Positions 18,391 through 27,719 of a DNA stretch of 64,000 nucleotides are shown here, piece by piece. A model generated the notes under the pieces. That model had not been told where the DNA came from and did not search any database. It saw only the letters and a list, made by a program, of their open reading frames with translations. The stretch is from Vogesella margarita (GTDB taxonomy: Bacteria > Pseudomonadota > Gammaproteobacteria > Burkholderiales > Chromobacteriaceae): positions 89,682 to 153,681 of the forward strand of contig NZ_JAQQLE010000011.1 in assembly GCF_028548475.1 (NCBI RefSeq). The letters are read 5' to 3'. Position numbers and translations under genes: made by a program. Each line of letters begins with the position of its first letter. Position 1 is the stretch's first letter.

Positions 18391-19629
18391 TCAGATGCCG
18401 CGCATGCTGTGGCGGTAGCTGGCCGGCGAAAAGCGCACCGTCAGCAGCGCCATCGCCAGCACGATGGCGCAGTGCCACCACCAGCCGGTGGCAAAGCTGC
18501 CGCCACGATCGCGGAACCAGCCCAGCAGCCACGGCCCAGCCGCGGTGATCAGGAAACCGCAGCCCTGCACGAAGGCGGCCAGCAGGCCGGCCTGGCGCAC
18601 ATCGGGCAGGTGCTCCAGCACCACGATCAGGCTCAGCGAAAAGAAACCGCCCAGACCGACCCCGGCCAGAGCCGCCCACAGCCACGGCGCCAGTTGCGGC
18701 TGCAAGGCGAGGCCGGCAAACCCGGCCGCCTGGCAGGCCAGCGCCAGCCACAGCATCGCGCGGCGGTCGTGGCGATGGCGCGACAGGAAGGGCAGCGCAA
18801 AGGCCGCCGCCGCCTGCAGCAGCGCCATCCACGCCAGCAGGTTGGCCGCAGCCTGCGCCGCCTGCCCCTGCTCGCGGTAGAACGACGGCAGCCACGCCAC
18901 CAGGCTGGAATAGCCGCTATTGGTGAGGCCGAAATACAGCGCCAGCTGCCAGGCGCGGCGGTTGCGGAAGAATGGGCGCATCGACAGCCCGCCCTCGCCC
19001 GGCATCGCCGCCAGCTGCCGGCCGGCGGTCTGCTGCAGCCACAGGACGAGGCCGAGCAGCGCCGGCAGCAGCCACACCGCCAGCCCCAGGCGCCAGCCGC
19101 CGTAGTGTTCCAGCCACGGGCTGGCCGTCGCGCCCAGCGCGCCACCGCCGACCAGCGCCGCCGAGTAGATGCCCATCGCCAGCCCCACCCGCTGCGGGAA
19201 CAGGCGCTTGGCCACCCCCGGCATCAGCGCCTGGATCGCCGCCACCCCGGCACCGGCCACCCCGGCGCCGGCGATCAGCGAGGCCGCGTCCGTCGCCCAC
19301 AGCCGCGAGGCGCAGCCGGTGGCCAGCAGCAGCAGCGCCAGCGCCACCGTGCGCCGCTCGCCGATGCGCTGCGCCAGTTGCGCGCCGACAAAGGCCAGCA
19401 GCCCCATCAGCAGGAAGGGCAGCGCCGTCATCACCGCCGCCGCACGAAAGCTGAGGCCGGTGGCGGCGCGCAGCGGCTCCAGCAGCGGCCCGACCGAGGT
19501 GATGAACGGCCGCAGGTTGAGCGCCACCAGCGCCAGCAGCAGCAGCGCCGCCAGCGGCAATTCGCCGGCCAGTGTGGCGGGAGCGGTCACGACACGCGAT
19601 TCAGCCACGGCGCGCTTTCCGGCCGGCAT
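18391..19629 (-). CDS. MFS transporter, CynX/NimT family
   Basis: Twelve-helix major facilitator transporter of about 412 residues in the CynX/NimT (YeaN) group: the motif ALVALNLRPFITSVGPLL in helix 1, a GERRTVALALLLL loop, and a GIYSAALVGGGALGA helix 5 are typical. It probably exports a small organic anion or drug-like compound. The start is uncertain; 19629 gives normal family length, but the frame stays open to 19746 and an upstream or GTG start is possible. Divergent from a LysR gene that is a likely regulator. Confidence 0.8.
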   Translation of the reverse strand: MPAGKRAVAESRVVTAPATLAGELPLAALLLLALVALNLRPFITSVGPLLEPLRAATGLSFRAAAVMTALPFLLMGLLAFVGAQLAQRIGERRTVALALLLLATGCASRLWATDAASLIAGAGVAGAGVAAIQALMPGVAKRLFPQRVGLAMGIYSAALVGGGALGATASPWLEHYGGWRLGLAVWLLPALLGLVLWLQQTAGRQLAAMPGEGGLSMRPFFRNRRAWQLALYFGLTNSGYSSLVAWLPSFYREQGQAAQAAANLLAWMALLQAAAAFALPFLSRHRHDRRAMLWLALACQAAGFAGLALQPQLAPWLWAALAGVGLGGFFSLSLIVVLEHLPDVRQAGLLAAFVQGCGFLITAAGPWLLGWFRDRGGSFATGWWWHCAIVLAMALLTVRFSPASYRHSMRGI

Positions 19630-19812
19630 CGCCAGCGCGATGCGGCCCGCGCGGCAGACTCGCGCAGGTAAAGGGGGTGGACAGGGGTGACGCCATGATT
19701 CGACTCCTCGATGCCTCGCACGATGGCGAGTGGTGATTGCTTGCAACGAGTCTACTGAGCCGCGCTACAATTCAGAAATTAAATGTTCAACTACCCATCA
19801 GTGGAAAACGCA

Positions 19813-20691
19813 ATGACAAATCCGATGCTGGACCCGGTACTGCTGAAGAGCTTTGTCGCGGTGGTGGAGAGCGGCAGCTTCACCCGCGCCGGCGAGCGGG
19901 TGCACCTGAGCCAGTCCACCGTCAGCCAGCACCTGCGCCGGCTGGAAGAGCAGCTGGGCAGCGAGCTCTTGGACCGCAGCGGCCGCTACGTGGTGACCAC
20001 CGAAAGCGGCACCCGCCTGCTGGGCCACGCGCGCAAGCTGCTGACGCTGATGGAAGAAGCGGTGGCGGAGCTGCACGCGGGCGAGGTACAGGGCGAGATC
20101 CGCCTCGGCGTGCCGGAAGACTTCGCCGCCGACCTGCTGACCCCGCTGCTGGCCGCCTTCGCCCACGATAACCCGGCCATCAGGCTGGAAGTCAGCAGTG
20201 GCCTCAGCAACACGCTGTGGCAGCAGTTCTGCGCCGGCGGCCACGACCTGGTACTGGTCAAGCAGCGCCAGGGCCATACCGTCGGCGACGCCGCCTGGCC
20301 CGAGCCGCTGGCGTGGCTGGACAGCCGCGAGCACCCGACCTGGCAGCGCGACATCCTGCCGCTGGTGGTGTTTCCGGTGGGCGGCCTGTACCGCGACGAG
20401 ATGATCCACGCGCTGGAAAGCAGCGGCCGGCGCTGGCGCATCGCCTACAGCAGCGCCAGCCTGGCCAGCATCCGTTCGGCGGTCGCCAGCGGGCTGGGCG
20501 TCAGCCTGCTGCCGGCCCGCCTCGCCCGCGCCGACCAGCACAGCCTGACACCGGCACAGGGCTTCCCGGCGCTGCCGCCGCTGGAGCTGGTGCTGCACAG
20601 CCGCCAGGAAGTGCCACAGCGGGTGCGCGATCTGGCGCAGCGGATGATCGCGCTGTGCGATACGGTGATGCAGGCCGGGCCGCGGCCGTAG
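19813..20691 (+). CDS. LysR-family transcriptional regulator
   Basis: DNA-binding regulator of about 292 residues. N-terminal winged helix-turn-helix: LLKSFVAVVESGSFTRAGERVHLSQSTVSQHLRRLE pattern (residues ~9-45), then a coiled linker and a two-lobed effector domain. Start 19813 follows GGAAAA; an upstream ATG at 19783 lacks a site. It is divergent from the MFS transporter, the standard LysR/target arrangement, and convergent with the DUF1993 gene. Confidence 0.88.
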   Translation: MTNPMLDPVLLKSFVAVVESGSFTRAGERVHLSQSTVSQHLRRLEEQLGSELLDRSGRYVVTTESGTRLLGHARKLLTLMEEAVAELHAGEVQGEIRLGVPEDFAADLLTPLLAAFAHDNPAIRLEVSSGLSNTLWQQFCAGGHDLVLVKQRQGHTVGDAAWPEPLAWLDSREHPTWQRDILPLVVFPVGGLYRDEMIHALESSGRRWRIAYSSASLASIRSAVASGLGVSLLPARLARADQHSLTPAQGFPALPPLELVLHSRQEVPQRVRDLAQRMIALCDTVMQAGPRP

Positions 20692-20710
20692 CCCGGCCGC
20701 GCATGAAAAT

Positions 20711-20740
20711 GCCGCCGCGATCCGGGGAGATCACGGCGGC
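20711..20740. terminator. Hairpin between convergent lysR and DUF1993 genes
   Basis: Arms GCCGCCGCGATC and GATCACGGCGGC (one G-T-type mismatch) around a six-base loop. Stable but without a U-run on either strand; plausible bidirectional terminator or barrier. Confidence 0.4.
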
Positions 20741-20801
20741 AGGGGTTCGGCGAAGACGCTTAATCCGGCGCACGGCGACCATCTGGCCGCCGTTGCCGAT
20801 G

Positions 20802-21311
20802 CTAGCCGCCGCCGCCCAGGTAGTCCACCTTGCCCAGCGGCACGCCGTTGTGGCGCAGGATGGCGTAGGCAGTGGTGAGGTGGAAGTAGAAGTTGGGCAG
20901 CACAAAGAACTGCAGGTAGTCCTGGCCGGTGAAGTTCAGCGTCTGGGTGGGAAACTTCAGCACGATGTCGCGCCCTTCGCTGCCGTCGAACTGCGCCGCC
21001 GGCAAGCCCTGCAGGAACAGCACAGTCTTGGCGATGCGCTGCTGCAGCTCGGCAACGCTGGTTTCGTTATCCGGGTAGCTGGGAACCTCCACCCCCGCCA
21101 GCCGCGCGCCGCAGCCCTTGGCGGTATCCGCCGCAATCTGCACCTGGCGAATCAGCGGAAACATGTCCGGCGCCAGCCGCGCCTGCAGCAAGACGGCGGC
21201 GTCGACATGGCGGGACTCGGCATTCAGCAGTGCCTTGTCGAGGATGGCGGACAGATTGGCCAGCCCGCGCAACAGCGGCGGTATCGCGGCCTGATACATG
21301 GAAAGCGGCAT
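20802..21311 (-). CDS. DUF1993 domain protein
   Basis: A 169-residue cytoplasmic protein of the DUF1993 family, a DinB-like four-helix bundle with no known role. The start at 21311 has GAGGGAG 7 bases upstream and matches the family N terminus (MPLSMYQAAIPPLLRGLANL); the frame runs further upstream but without a ribosome site. The typical FYFHLTTAYAILRHNGVPLGK motif closes the protein. Confidence 0.85.
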   Translation of the reverse strand: MPLSMYQAAIPPLLRGLANLSAILDKALLNAESRHVDAAVLLQARLAPDMFPLIRQVQIAADTAKGCGARLAGVEVPSYPDNETSVAELQQRIAKTVLFLQGLPAAQFDGSEGRDIVLKFPTQTLNFTGQDYLQFFVLPNFYFHLTTAYAILRHNGVPLGKVDYLGGGG

Positions 21312-21418
21312 GATGACTCCCTCGGTCGGTATGGCGGCCAGGGTTGGCCGCCGGAACAACTTCACCATAGCCGATAGACCCGCAAGCAGTCCCGTTCTTG
21401 TGCCCCCTTCCACCAACA

Positions 21419-21444
21419 AAAAACCGGCCCGCAGGCCGGTTTTT
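21419..21444 (-). terminator. Intrinsic terminator of the ThDP-enzyme gene
   Basis: Arms AAAAACCGGCC and GGCCGGTTTTT around a CGCA loop, 17 bases past the stop; the U-run on the minus strand makes it a classical terminator. Confidence 0.9.
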
Positions 21445-21460
21445 CACGTCAAGAACTACC

Positions 21461-23182
21461 TCAACCGCGTGCCAGCGCCGCCTGGGTGATGGTGGTCAGC
21501 GTGGCGCGGGTGCTGATGATGTCAGGCGGCAGGCGGATTTCCAGCAGCGTGCCGCTCTCGCGCGCCAGTGCGCGTTCCAGCGCGGCGTCGAACTCGTCGT
21601 TGCTGGCGATGCGCTCGGCGGCGTAGCCGTAGGCAGCGGCCAGCTGGCAGAAGTCCGGATTACCCAGCTGGGTGCCGCTGATGCGGTTGGGGTACTCGCG
21701 CTCCTGGTGCATGCGGATGGTGCCGTACACGCCGTTGTTGAGCAGCAGGATGATGGATTTGCCGCCGTGCTGCAGCGCGGTGGCCAGCTCCTGGCCGTTC
21801 ATCAGGAAGTCGCCGTCGCCGGCGATGGTGAAGGCGGTGCGGCCGGTGGCGAGGTTGGCCGCAATGCCGGCCGGCACGCCGTAGCCCATGGCGCCGTTGG
21901 TGGGCGCCAGCTGGGTTTTGTGACCTTTCACCACGCCGTGGTACTGGAAGTAGCGGTGAATCCAGCTGGCGAAGTTGCCGGCGCCGTTGGTGATGACCGC
22001 GTCGGCCGGCAGCTGGCGCTGCAGGCTGGCAATCACGCGCGGCAGGTCGATGTCACCGCTGATGCCTTCGCTCAGCCCGGCCAGGCGCTGCGGCACCAGG
22101 TTGGCGCGGTAGTCGGCGTTCAGCTGCCGGCTCCAGGCCTGCCAGCGCGGAGCGGCGGCAGGTGCCGGCAAGGCGGCCAGCGCCTGTGCGGCAGCGTTGA
22201 CACCGGACTGGATCGCCACATCGGCCTGGTACACGCGGTCCAGCTCGTCGCCCTGCGGCAGGATGTGCACCAGTTGCTGCTGGCTGCGCGGCGCCTGCAG
22301 CAGGGTGTAGCCGCCAGTAGTCATCTCGCCCAGCCGGGCACCGATGGCGATGATCAGGTCGCTGTTGCGGATGTTGGCCGCCAGCGCCGGGTTGATGCCG
22401 ATGCCGACGTCGCCGGCATACAGCGGGTGATGGTTGTCGAAGGTGTCCTGAAAGCGGAAGGCGTTGCCCACCGGCAGCTGCCAGCGCTCGGCAAAGGCTT
22501 GCAGCGCGGCGGCGCCTGCGGCGTCCCAGCCGCTGCCACCGGCGATCAGCAGCGGGCGCTCTGCCTTCTCTAGCAGTTGCTGCAAGGCGGAAATGCCGGC
22601 CGGATCCGGGAACGGCGTTACCGCCTCCACCCGCGGCAGCGGCGCCAGGCTGTCGGCCACCGGCTGCACCAGCATGTCTTCCGGCAACACCAGCACCACC
22701 GGGCCGGGACGGCCGTTCATGGCGGTGGCGAAGGCGCGGCTGATGTATTCCGGGATGCGGTTGGCGTCGTCGATGCGCTCCACGCGCTTGGCCATGCCCT
22801 TGGTGGACGGGCCGAAGTACACGCTGTAGTCCATTTCCTGGAAGGCTTCGCGGTCGCGGCAATCGCTGCCCACGTCGCCCACCAGCAGCACCATGGGGGT
22901 GGAATCCTGGAACGCGGTATGCACGCCGATGCTGGCGTTGGTGGCGCCGGGGCCACGCGTGACCAGGCACACGCCGGGGCGGCGCGTGAGCTTGCCGTGC
23001 GCCTCGGCCATGAAGGCGGCGCCGCCTTCGTTACGGCAGGCGATAAAGCGGATCTGCTCGCGGCTGCGATAGAAGCCGTCCAGTACCGCCAGGTAGCTTT
23101 CGCCCGGTACGCCAAAGGCGATGTCCACACCCTGTGCCACCAGGCACTCCACCAGTAGATGCCCTGCCAACTTGCTGTTCAT
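21461..23182 (-). CDS. Thiamine-diphosphate enzyme, acetolactate-synthase-like
   Basis: A 573-residue ThDP-dependent enzyme of the acetolactate synthase / decarboxylase / benzaldehyde lyase superfamily. The catalytic glutamate lies in RNEGGAAFMAEAHGK (E51), and the ThDP/Mg site is GDGDFLMNGQEL ... LLLNNGVYG. No regulatory IlvN/IlvH subunit gene adjoins it, so biosynthetic acetolactate synthase is unlikely; a catabolic 2-oxo-acid or acyloin enzyme fits better. It lies downstream of the D-2-hydroxyglutarate dehydrogenase on the same strand with a 183-base gap holding stem-loops, so a link to that pathway is possible but unproven. Confidence 0.8.
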   Translation of the reverse strand: MNSKLAGHLLVECLVAQGVDIAFGVPGESYLAVLDGFYRSREQIRFIACRNEGGAAFMAEAHGKLTRRPGVCLVTRGPGATNASIGVHTAFQDSTPMVLLVGDVGSDCRDREAFQEMDYSVYFGPSTKGMAKRVERIDDANRIPEYISRAFATAMNGRPGPVVLVLPEDMLVQPVADSLAPLPRVEAVTPFPDPAGISALQQLLEKAERPLLIAGGSGWDAAGAAALQAFAERWQLPVGNAFRFQDTFDNHHPLYAGDVGIGINPALAANIRNSDLIIAIGARLGEMTTGGYTLLQAPRSQQQLVHILPQGDELDRVYQADVAIQSGVNAAAQALAALPAPAAAPRWQAWSRQLNADYRANLVPQRLAGLSEGISGDIDLPRVIASLQRQLPADAVITNGAGNFASWIHRYFQYHGVVKGHKTQLAPTNGAMGYGVPAGIAANLATGRTAFTIAGDGDFLMNGQELATALQHGGKSIILLLNNGVYGTIRMHQEREYPNRISGTQLGNPDFCQLAAAYGYAAERIASNDEFDAALERALARESGTLLEIRLPPDIISTRATLTTITQAALARG

Positions 23183-23215
23183 GCATTACCCCTTGTCGGT
23201 GGTGATTGGTCATCG

Positions 23216-23234
23216 TGCGGCCAACGTTGGCGGC
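23216..23234. repeat. GTTGGCCGC word with overlapping degenerate inverse copy
   Basis: TGCGGCCAAC (complement copy, 23216-23225) joins directly to GTTGGCGGCC, a one-base-shifted version of the inverse copy, in the gap between the dehydrogenase and ThDP-enzyme genes. A palindrome CGAAAATTTTCG (about 23250) and a 7-base stem CGGGAGC/GCTCCCG (23312-23328) lie beside it. Confidence 0.5.
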
Positions 23235-23365
23235 CACACGCCGGGCGATTCGAAAATTTTCGAGGTGCCCGTCTGGCAGGCCGCTTCGGCCCACCGCAAA
23301 ACAGTCACGGCCGGGAGCATGGCTCCCGACAAAATGCAGTACAACGGCGCTGGCAGGGCCTGATA

Positions 23366-26300
23366 TCAGGCCGCCGGCGTCAAAGCCCTCAACAACGCAC
23401 TGGCCGGATGCGGCAGCGCCACGTCGTCCATCAGCGCCACCTGGCAGCGGCAGGAGTAGCCGGTAGCCAGCAGCGGGCTGTCGTCGCCCTGGCCGGCCAC
23501 GATGCCTTGCCAGCTCTGACGATAGATGGTTTCCGACAATGCACGCTTGTCGGCCTCGTGGCCGAAGGTGCCGGCCATGCCGCAGCAGCCGCTGGCGAGG
23601 GTGGCCAGGTTCAGGCCGCAGGCGGCAAACACCTTTTGCCAGTCGCCCACCGCCGCCGGGGCGTTGGTCTTTTCGGTGCAGTGCGGCAGCAGGGTGAAGC
23701 TTGCGCCGGCGGCAGCGCGCACGTCGGCTGGCAGTTCGGTCAGTCGGCTGGCCAGCCATTCCTGCAGCAGCTGTACCTTGGGCAACTCACCTGCCAGTGC
23801 CAGCTTGGCGTATTCGCTGCGGTAGGTCAGCGTCATCGACGGGTCGATGCCCACCAGTGGCAGGCCGCTGGCCGCCAGCTGTTGCAGGCTGGCCACGTTG
23901 GCCGCAGCCACTTTTTCGAAGCGGGCGAGGAAGCCATGCACGTGCAGCGGCTTGCCGTTGGCGCGGAACGGCGCCAGCAGCGGCACAAAGCCCAGTCGTT
24001 GCAGCAGCGCGCACACGTCCAGCACCAGCGGCGTTTCGAAGTAGCTGGTAAACGCATCCTGCACCACGATCACCGCGCGGGCGAGCTCCGCCGCCGGCAA
24101 GGCCGCCAGCGCCTTTGCACTGGCCACCGCCACACCGCGGCGCGCCAGCTCGGCCTGCAGGTTGATGCCGGACAGTAGCGGGCTTTCCACCAGATTCAGC
24201 TTGCGCAGCAGCATGCGGCCAACCTTGCTGCCGATCACGCCGTTGTACAGCCACGGCAGGCGTGCGGCCAGCGGCAGCGTATGTTCCAGCCCGCCGATCA
24301 GGTAGTCCTTGAGCGGGCGCAAGTAACGGCCGTAATACAGCTCCAGAAACTTGGCGCGGAAGCTTGGCACGTCCACTTTCACCGGGCACTGGCCAACGCA
24401 GGATTTGCACGCCAGGCAGCCGTCCATTGCCTCTTTCACCTCGTGCGAGAAGTCGGTCTCGCCACGGCGCTTGCCCAGGGTGTTGGCGATGCGTGCCGGC
24501 AGGCCGGCAACAAAGCCGCGCGCACGCAGGGCACGGCTGGCGCTCACCGGGTCACTGCCCTGATCGGCCAGCTGGCGCAACCATTCGCGCAGCAGCGAGG
24601 CGCGGCCTTTCGGTGAATGGCGCCGCTCGCGGGTGCCTTTCCACGACGGGCACATGGCGTCGTCGGGGTCGAAGTTGTAGCAGGCACCGTTGCCGTTGCA
24701 GTGCAGTGCCTCGTCGTAGTGCTGGCGCACGGCGATGGGGATGGTGCGGTCCAGCTGGCCACGGGTGGTCACGCCATCCACCTTCCACAGCCCGTCCGGC
24801 GTCGGCGCGGCGATCTTGCCCGGGTTGAGCTGGTTGTACGGGTCGAACGCAGCCTTGATCTGCTGCAGCCGCGGGTACAGCGGGCCGAAGAAGGCCGGCG
24901 CGTACTCGGAGCGCACGCCCTTGCCGTGCTCGCCCCACAGCAGGCCGTGGTATTTCCGGGTGAGCGCCACCACGCCATCGGTGATGCTGCGCACCAGGCC
25001 TTCCTGCGCCTGGTCTTTCATGTCGATGGCCGGGCGCACGTGCAGCACGCCGGCATCCACGTGGCCGAACATGCCGTAGCGCACGCCGTGGCTGTCCAGC
25101 AGCGCGCGGAATTCGGCGATGTAGTCGGCCAGGTTTTCCGGTGGCACCGCGGTGTCTTCCACAAACGGGATCGGCCGGCGGCTGTCGTTGACGTTGCCGA
25201 GCAGGCCCACCGATTTCTTGCGCATGCCCCAGATGCGGCCAACCGCGGCGCCGCGTGCCACGGTGTGGCCCTGGCGACCATGGCTGTCGCCCTCGGCGCT
25301 CAGCTGCGCGCCGATATCCGCCAGCGTGGCTTCCAATGCGGCATCGCTGTCAGCGAGGAACTCCACCAGGTTGATGCCCTGTGCCGGGGTGGCGTCGTCC
25401 GGAAAGAATTCGCGCACGCCGTGCCACACGATGTCCTGCCGTGCCAGGTTCAGCACCGTGGAATCCACCGTTTCGATGGAAGCGGCACCCAGCTGCATCA
25501 GCGCCGGCGCGTCGCGCAGCGCGGCATCGAAGCTGGCATAGCGCACGTTCACCAGCGCGCTGGCTTTCGGGATCGGCAGCACGTTCAGCCTGGCCTCGAC
25601 GATGAAGCCCAGCGTGCCTTCCGAACCGCACAGGATGTTGTTGAGGTTGAAGCGGCCGGCGTCGTCGCGGATGTGCGCCAGGTCATAGCCGGTGAGGCAG
25701 CGGTTGAGCTTGGGAAACTTGTCGGCGATCAGCGCCGCGTCGTCGCGCTGGATGTCGTCCAGCAGGCGGTGTACCGCGCCAACGCGGTCGTCGCGGCGGC
25801 TGATGGCGGCAAACTCGGCCTCGTCCAGCGGCGCGGAGTGCCACAGCGTGCCATCCAGCAGCACGGTGTCCAGTTCCAGCACGTGGTCGCGGGTCTTGCC
25901 GTACAGGCAGGAGCCCTGGCCGCTGGCATCGGTGTTGATCATGCCGCCGATGGTCGCCCGGTTGGAGGTGGACAGCTCCGGCGCAAAGAACAGCCCGTGC
26001 GCCTTCAGCGCGGCATTGAGCTGGTCTTTCACCACGCCGCCCTGTACCCGCACCCAGCGCTCTGCGGCGTTGATTTCCAGGATGCGGTTCATGTGACGCG
26101 AGATGTCCACGATCACGCCGTGGCCCAGCGACTGGCCGTTGGTGCCGGTGCCGCCGCCGCGGGCGTTCAGGCTCAGCCCCTGAAAGCGCGGCTCGCCGGC
26201 CAGGCGGGCGATGCGGATTACGTCGTCGTTATCGCGCGGGAACACCACCAGCTGCGGCAGCACCTGGTAGATGGAGTTGTCGGTGGACAGCACGGTCCGG

Positions 26301-26410
26301 TCGGCATAAGCGTGGCTGATCTCGCCGGCAAAGCCGCGCACGGCCAGTTCGGCCGCAAAGTCGAGGTACAGCGTGTCGCTGGTGGGGGTGGTATGCAGAC
26401 GGGGAATCAT
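23366..26410 (-). CDS. ydiJ: D-2-hydroxyglutarate dehydrogenase (YdiJ-type FAD/Fe-S oxidoreductase)
   Basis: A large (about 1014 residues) two-part oxidoreductase. The N-terminal half is a VAO-type FAD-binding domain (LSLNARGGGTGTNGQSLG, GNDPxT-like regions) with a D-lactate dehydrogenase-like cap; the C-terminal half has cysteine clusters for Fe-S (CNGNGACYNF..., CLACKSCVGQCPVK) and a CCG-type segment (SGCCGMAGTFGHE). Length and motifs match E. coli YdiJ, which oxidises D-2-hydroxyglutarate to 2-oxoglutarate. It follows the gene for a 2-oxoadipate dioxygenase that makes D-2-hydroxyglutarate, giving a coherent two-step route. Start 26410 has no strong ribosome site but matches family N termini. 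Confidence 0.88.
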   Translation of the reverse strand: MIPRLHTTPTSDTLYLDFAAELAVRGFAGEISHAYADRTVLSTDNSIYQVLPQLVVFPRDNDDVIRIARLAGEPRFQGLSLNARGGGTGTNGQSLGHGVIVDISRHMNRILEINAAERWVRVQGGVVKDQLNAALKAHGLFFAPELSTSNRATIGGMINTDASGQGSCLYGKTRDHVLELDTVLLDGTLWHSAPLDEAEFAAISRRDDRVGAVHRLLDDIQRDDAALIADKFPKLNRCLTGYDLAHIRDDAGRFNLNNILCGSEGTLGFIVEARLNVLPIPKASALVNVRYASFDAALRDAPALMQLGAASIETVDSTVLNLARQDIVWHGVREFFPDDATPAQGINLVEFLADSDAALEATLADIGAQLSAEGDSHGRQGHTVARGAAVGRIWGMRKKSVGLLGNVNDSRRPIPFVEDTAVPPENLADYIAEFRALLDSHGVRYGMFGHVDAGVLHVRPAIDMKDQAQEGLVRSITDGVVALTRKYHGLLWGEHGKGVRSEYAPAFFGPLYPRLQQIKAAFDPYNQLNPGKIAAPTPDGLWKVDGVTTRGQLDRTIPIAVRQHYDEALHCNGNGACYNFDPDDAMCPSWKGTRERRHSPKGRASLLREWLRQLADQGSDPVSASRALRARGFVAGLPARIANTLGKRRGETDFSHEVKEAMDGCLACKSCVGQCPVKVDVPSFRAKFLELYYGRYLRPLKDYLIGGLEHTLPLAARLPWLYNGVIGSKVGRMLLRKLNLVESPLLSGINLQAELARRGVAVASAKALAALPAAELARAVIVVQDAFTSYFETPLVLDVCALLQRLGFVPLLAPFRANGKPLHVHGFLARFEKVAAANVASLQQLAASGLPLVGIDPSMTLTYRSEYAKLALAGELPKVQLLQEWLASRLTELPADVRAAAGASFTLLPHCTEKTNAPAAVGDWQKVFAACGLNLATLASGCCGMAGTFGHEADKRALSETIYRQSWQGIVAGQGDDSPLLATGYSCRCQVALMDDVALPHPASALLRALTPAA

Positions 26411-26427
26411 GTGTGTGTTCAGGCTAA

Positions 26428-26440
26428 AGGTTGGCCGCAG
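26428..26440 (+). repeat. Single intergenic AAGGTTGGCCGCA word
   Basis: Full copy between the hglS terminator and the ydiJ start, on the strand opposite to the genes. Confidence 0.65.
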
Positions 26441-26445
26441 GCCGG

Positions 26446-26477
26446 AAAAAGACCTGCCCAGGCAGCCCGGGCAGGTC
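26446..26477 (-). terminator. Intrinsic terminator after hglS
   Basis: Arms GACCTGCCC and GGGCAGGTC with a short loop, followed on the minus strand by a five-U run. It lies between hglS and ydiJ, so ydiJ is probably expressed by read-through or a promoter of its own. Confidence 0.85.
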
Positions 26478-26521
26478 AAGCAGGCAACTAGGAGCCGTTA
26501 CCCAGAGAGATCGGACGGCGC

Positions 26522-27568
26522 TTAGCAGGCGGCGGCGGTCATCTTGAAGATGCCCTGCGCATTGGAGCTGTCGAAGCGCAGATCCAGCTTGTCGTTGCCC
26601 GCTTCGTCGGTGTAACGGTCGCGGGTGATGAATTCGTAGAACGAGCCCGGCACGATGCGGCTTACGCACTGGCCGTCGGCGTCGATGAATTCGCGCTCCA
26701 CCTGTGCCGCCTTGAACGCAGTCTGGCGTACGCGGCCGCTGGCGGAAACTTCCACCTTGTCCTTGATCGGCTGGCCCTTGGCGCGCAGTTCGTCGGCAGT
26801 GGCGAATACGTCAGCCACGTGGTCGGTGGCGTGGTTGAAAGCGTTGCCCTCGGTGGAGATCCACGCCATTTCGGCGGATTCCTGCAGCAGGGTGTGGTAG
26901 TCGGCCAGTGCCGGGGTGGCGTGCTGCACGTCGAAGCAGCCCACCAGCTTGGGCAGCAGGCTGGCAGCGTCGGCAAACGGCAGTTCGCGGTTGTCGGACA
27001 GCGTGGCCAGCAGCGCCTTGTCGGCGGCGGACAGCGGGTCGCGCGAGGTGGATACCACATTGTTCACCGCTGCCTGGAAGGCAGGCGAGAACTGGTCTAC
27101 ATGCAGTTCGGACACGAAGAACTGTGCCACCTGTTCCGGTGCATCCTGATGGCAGTAGGCGCGGCCGGTCATCTTCAGGCGCGGCAGCGGGTACACGTCG
27201 GCGACGGCAAAGCCCAGCGGCTCCAGAAAGCGCTTGAATGCCAGCTCGCCCTGCGGCAGCGCGCCGGTGTTGGCCGCAGCCACGGTGCGCAGCGCGCCGT
27301 GGTCAAACACCACCTGCCCGCCGGCGGCCAGCTTGTCGGCGACGTAGCGCTTGCCTTCCGGTACCGCTTCCAGGTTCTTCGCGAACAGCAGCATGTTCAT
27401 CGCCTGCGCCAGCGTGAGGCGCGATACGGTGGCGCCGGCCTGCTCGACCAGCAGTACGTCTTCAACCTTGATCATGGTGAACAGGTCGGCGGCGGTTTGT
27501 TCACCGGCTACCTGTACCAGCAGTTTGTGCAGTTGGCTGTTGGCGGCGGACGCTTGAGCTTGTGTCAT
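26522..27568 (-). CDS. hglS: 2-oxoadipate dioxygenase/decarboxylase (HglS, DUF1338 family)
   Basis: Fe(II)-dependent enzyme (348 residues, the shorter class of the DUF1338 family) that converts 2-oxoadipate directly to D-2-hydroxyglutarate with O2 and loss of CO2, the late step of D-lysine/2-aminoadipate breakdown. The family signature VFDHGALRTV with a metal-binding histidine is present, as are histidines in ISTEGNAFNHATDHV and the closing Glu/Arg region SRIVPGSFYEF. The next gene encodes the dehydrogenase that uses its product, which strongly supports the assignment. A LysR gene is divergent upstream. Confidence 0.82.
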   Translation of the reverse strand: MTQAQASAANSQLHKLLVQVAGEQTAADLFTMIKVEDVLLVEQAGATVSRLTLAQAMNMLLFAKNLEAVPEGKRYVADKLAAGGQVVFDHGALRTVAAANTGALPQGELAFKRFLEPLGFAVADVYPLPRLKMTGRAYCHQDAPEQVAQFFVSELHVDQFSPAFQAAVNNVVSTSRDPLSAADKALLATLSDNRELPFADAASLLPKLVGCFDVQHATPALADYHTLLQESAEMAWISTEGNAFNHATDHVADVFATADELRAKGQPIKDKVEVSASGRVRQTAFKAAQVEREFIDADGQCVSRIVPGSFYEFITRDRYTDEAGNDKLDLRFDSSNAQGIFKMTAAAC

Positions 27569-27719
27569 TTGTGAATACCCTTCCCTGAGTGTGCGATATG
27601 GCCGGCGATCTATCGCTGATCTTTGCAGCGGCCTTGATGAAGCAAAGTGTCACGGCTTTCCCTGCCACGCTCAAGCGATGTATTCTGCTGACTTCATTCC
27701 GTAAACTCATGAACTCACC

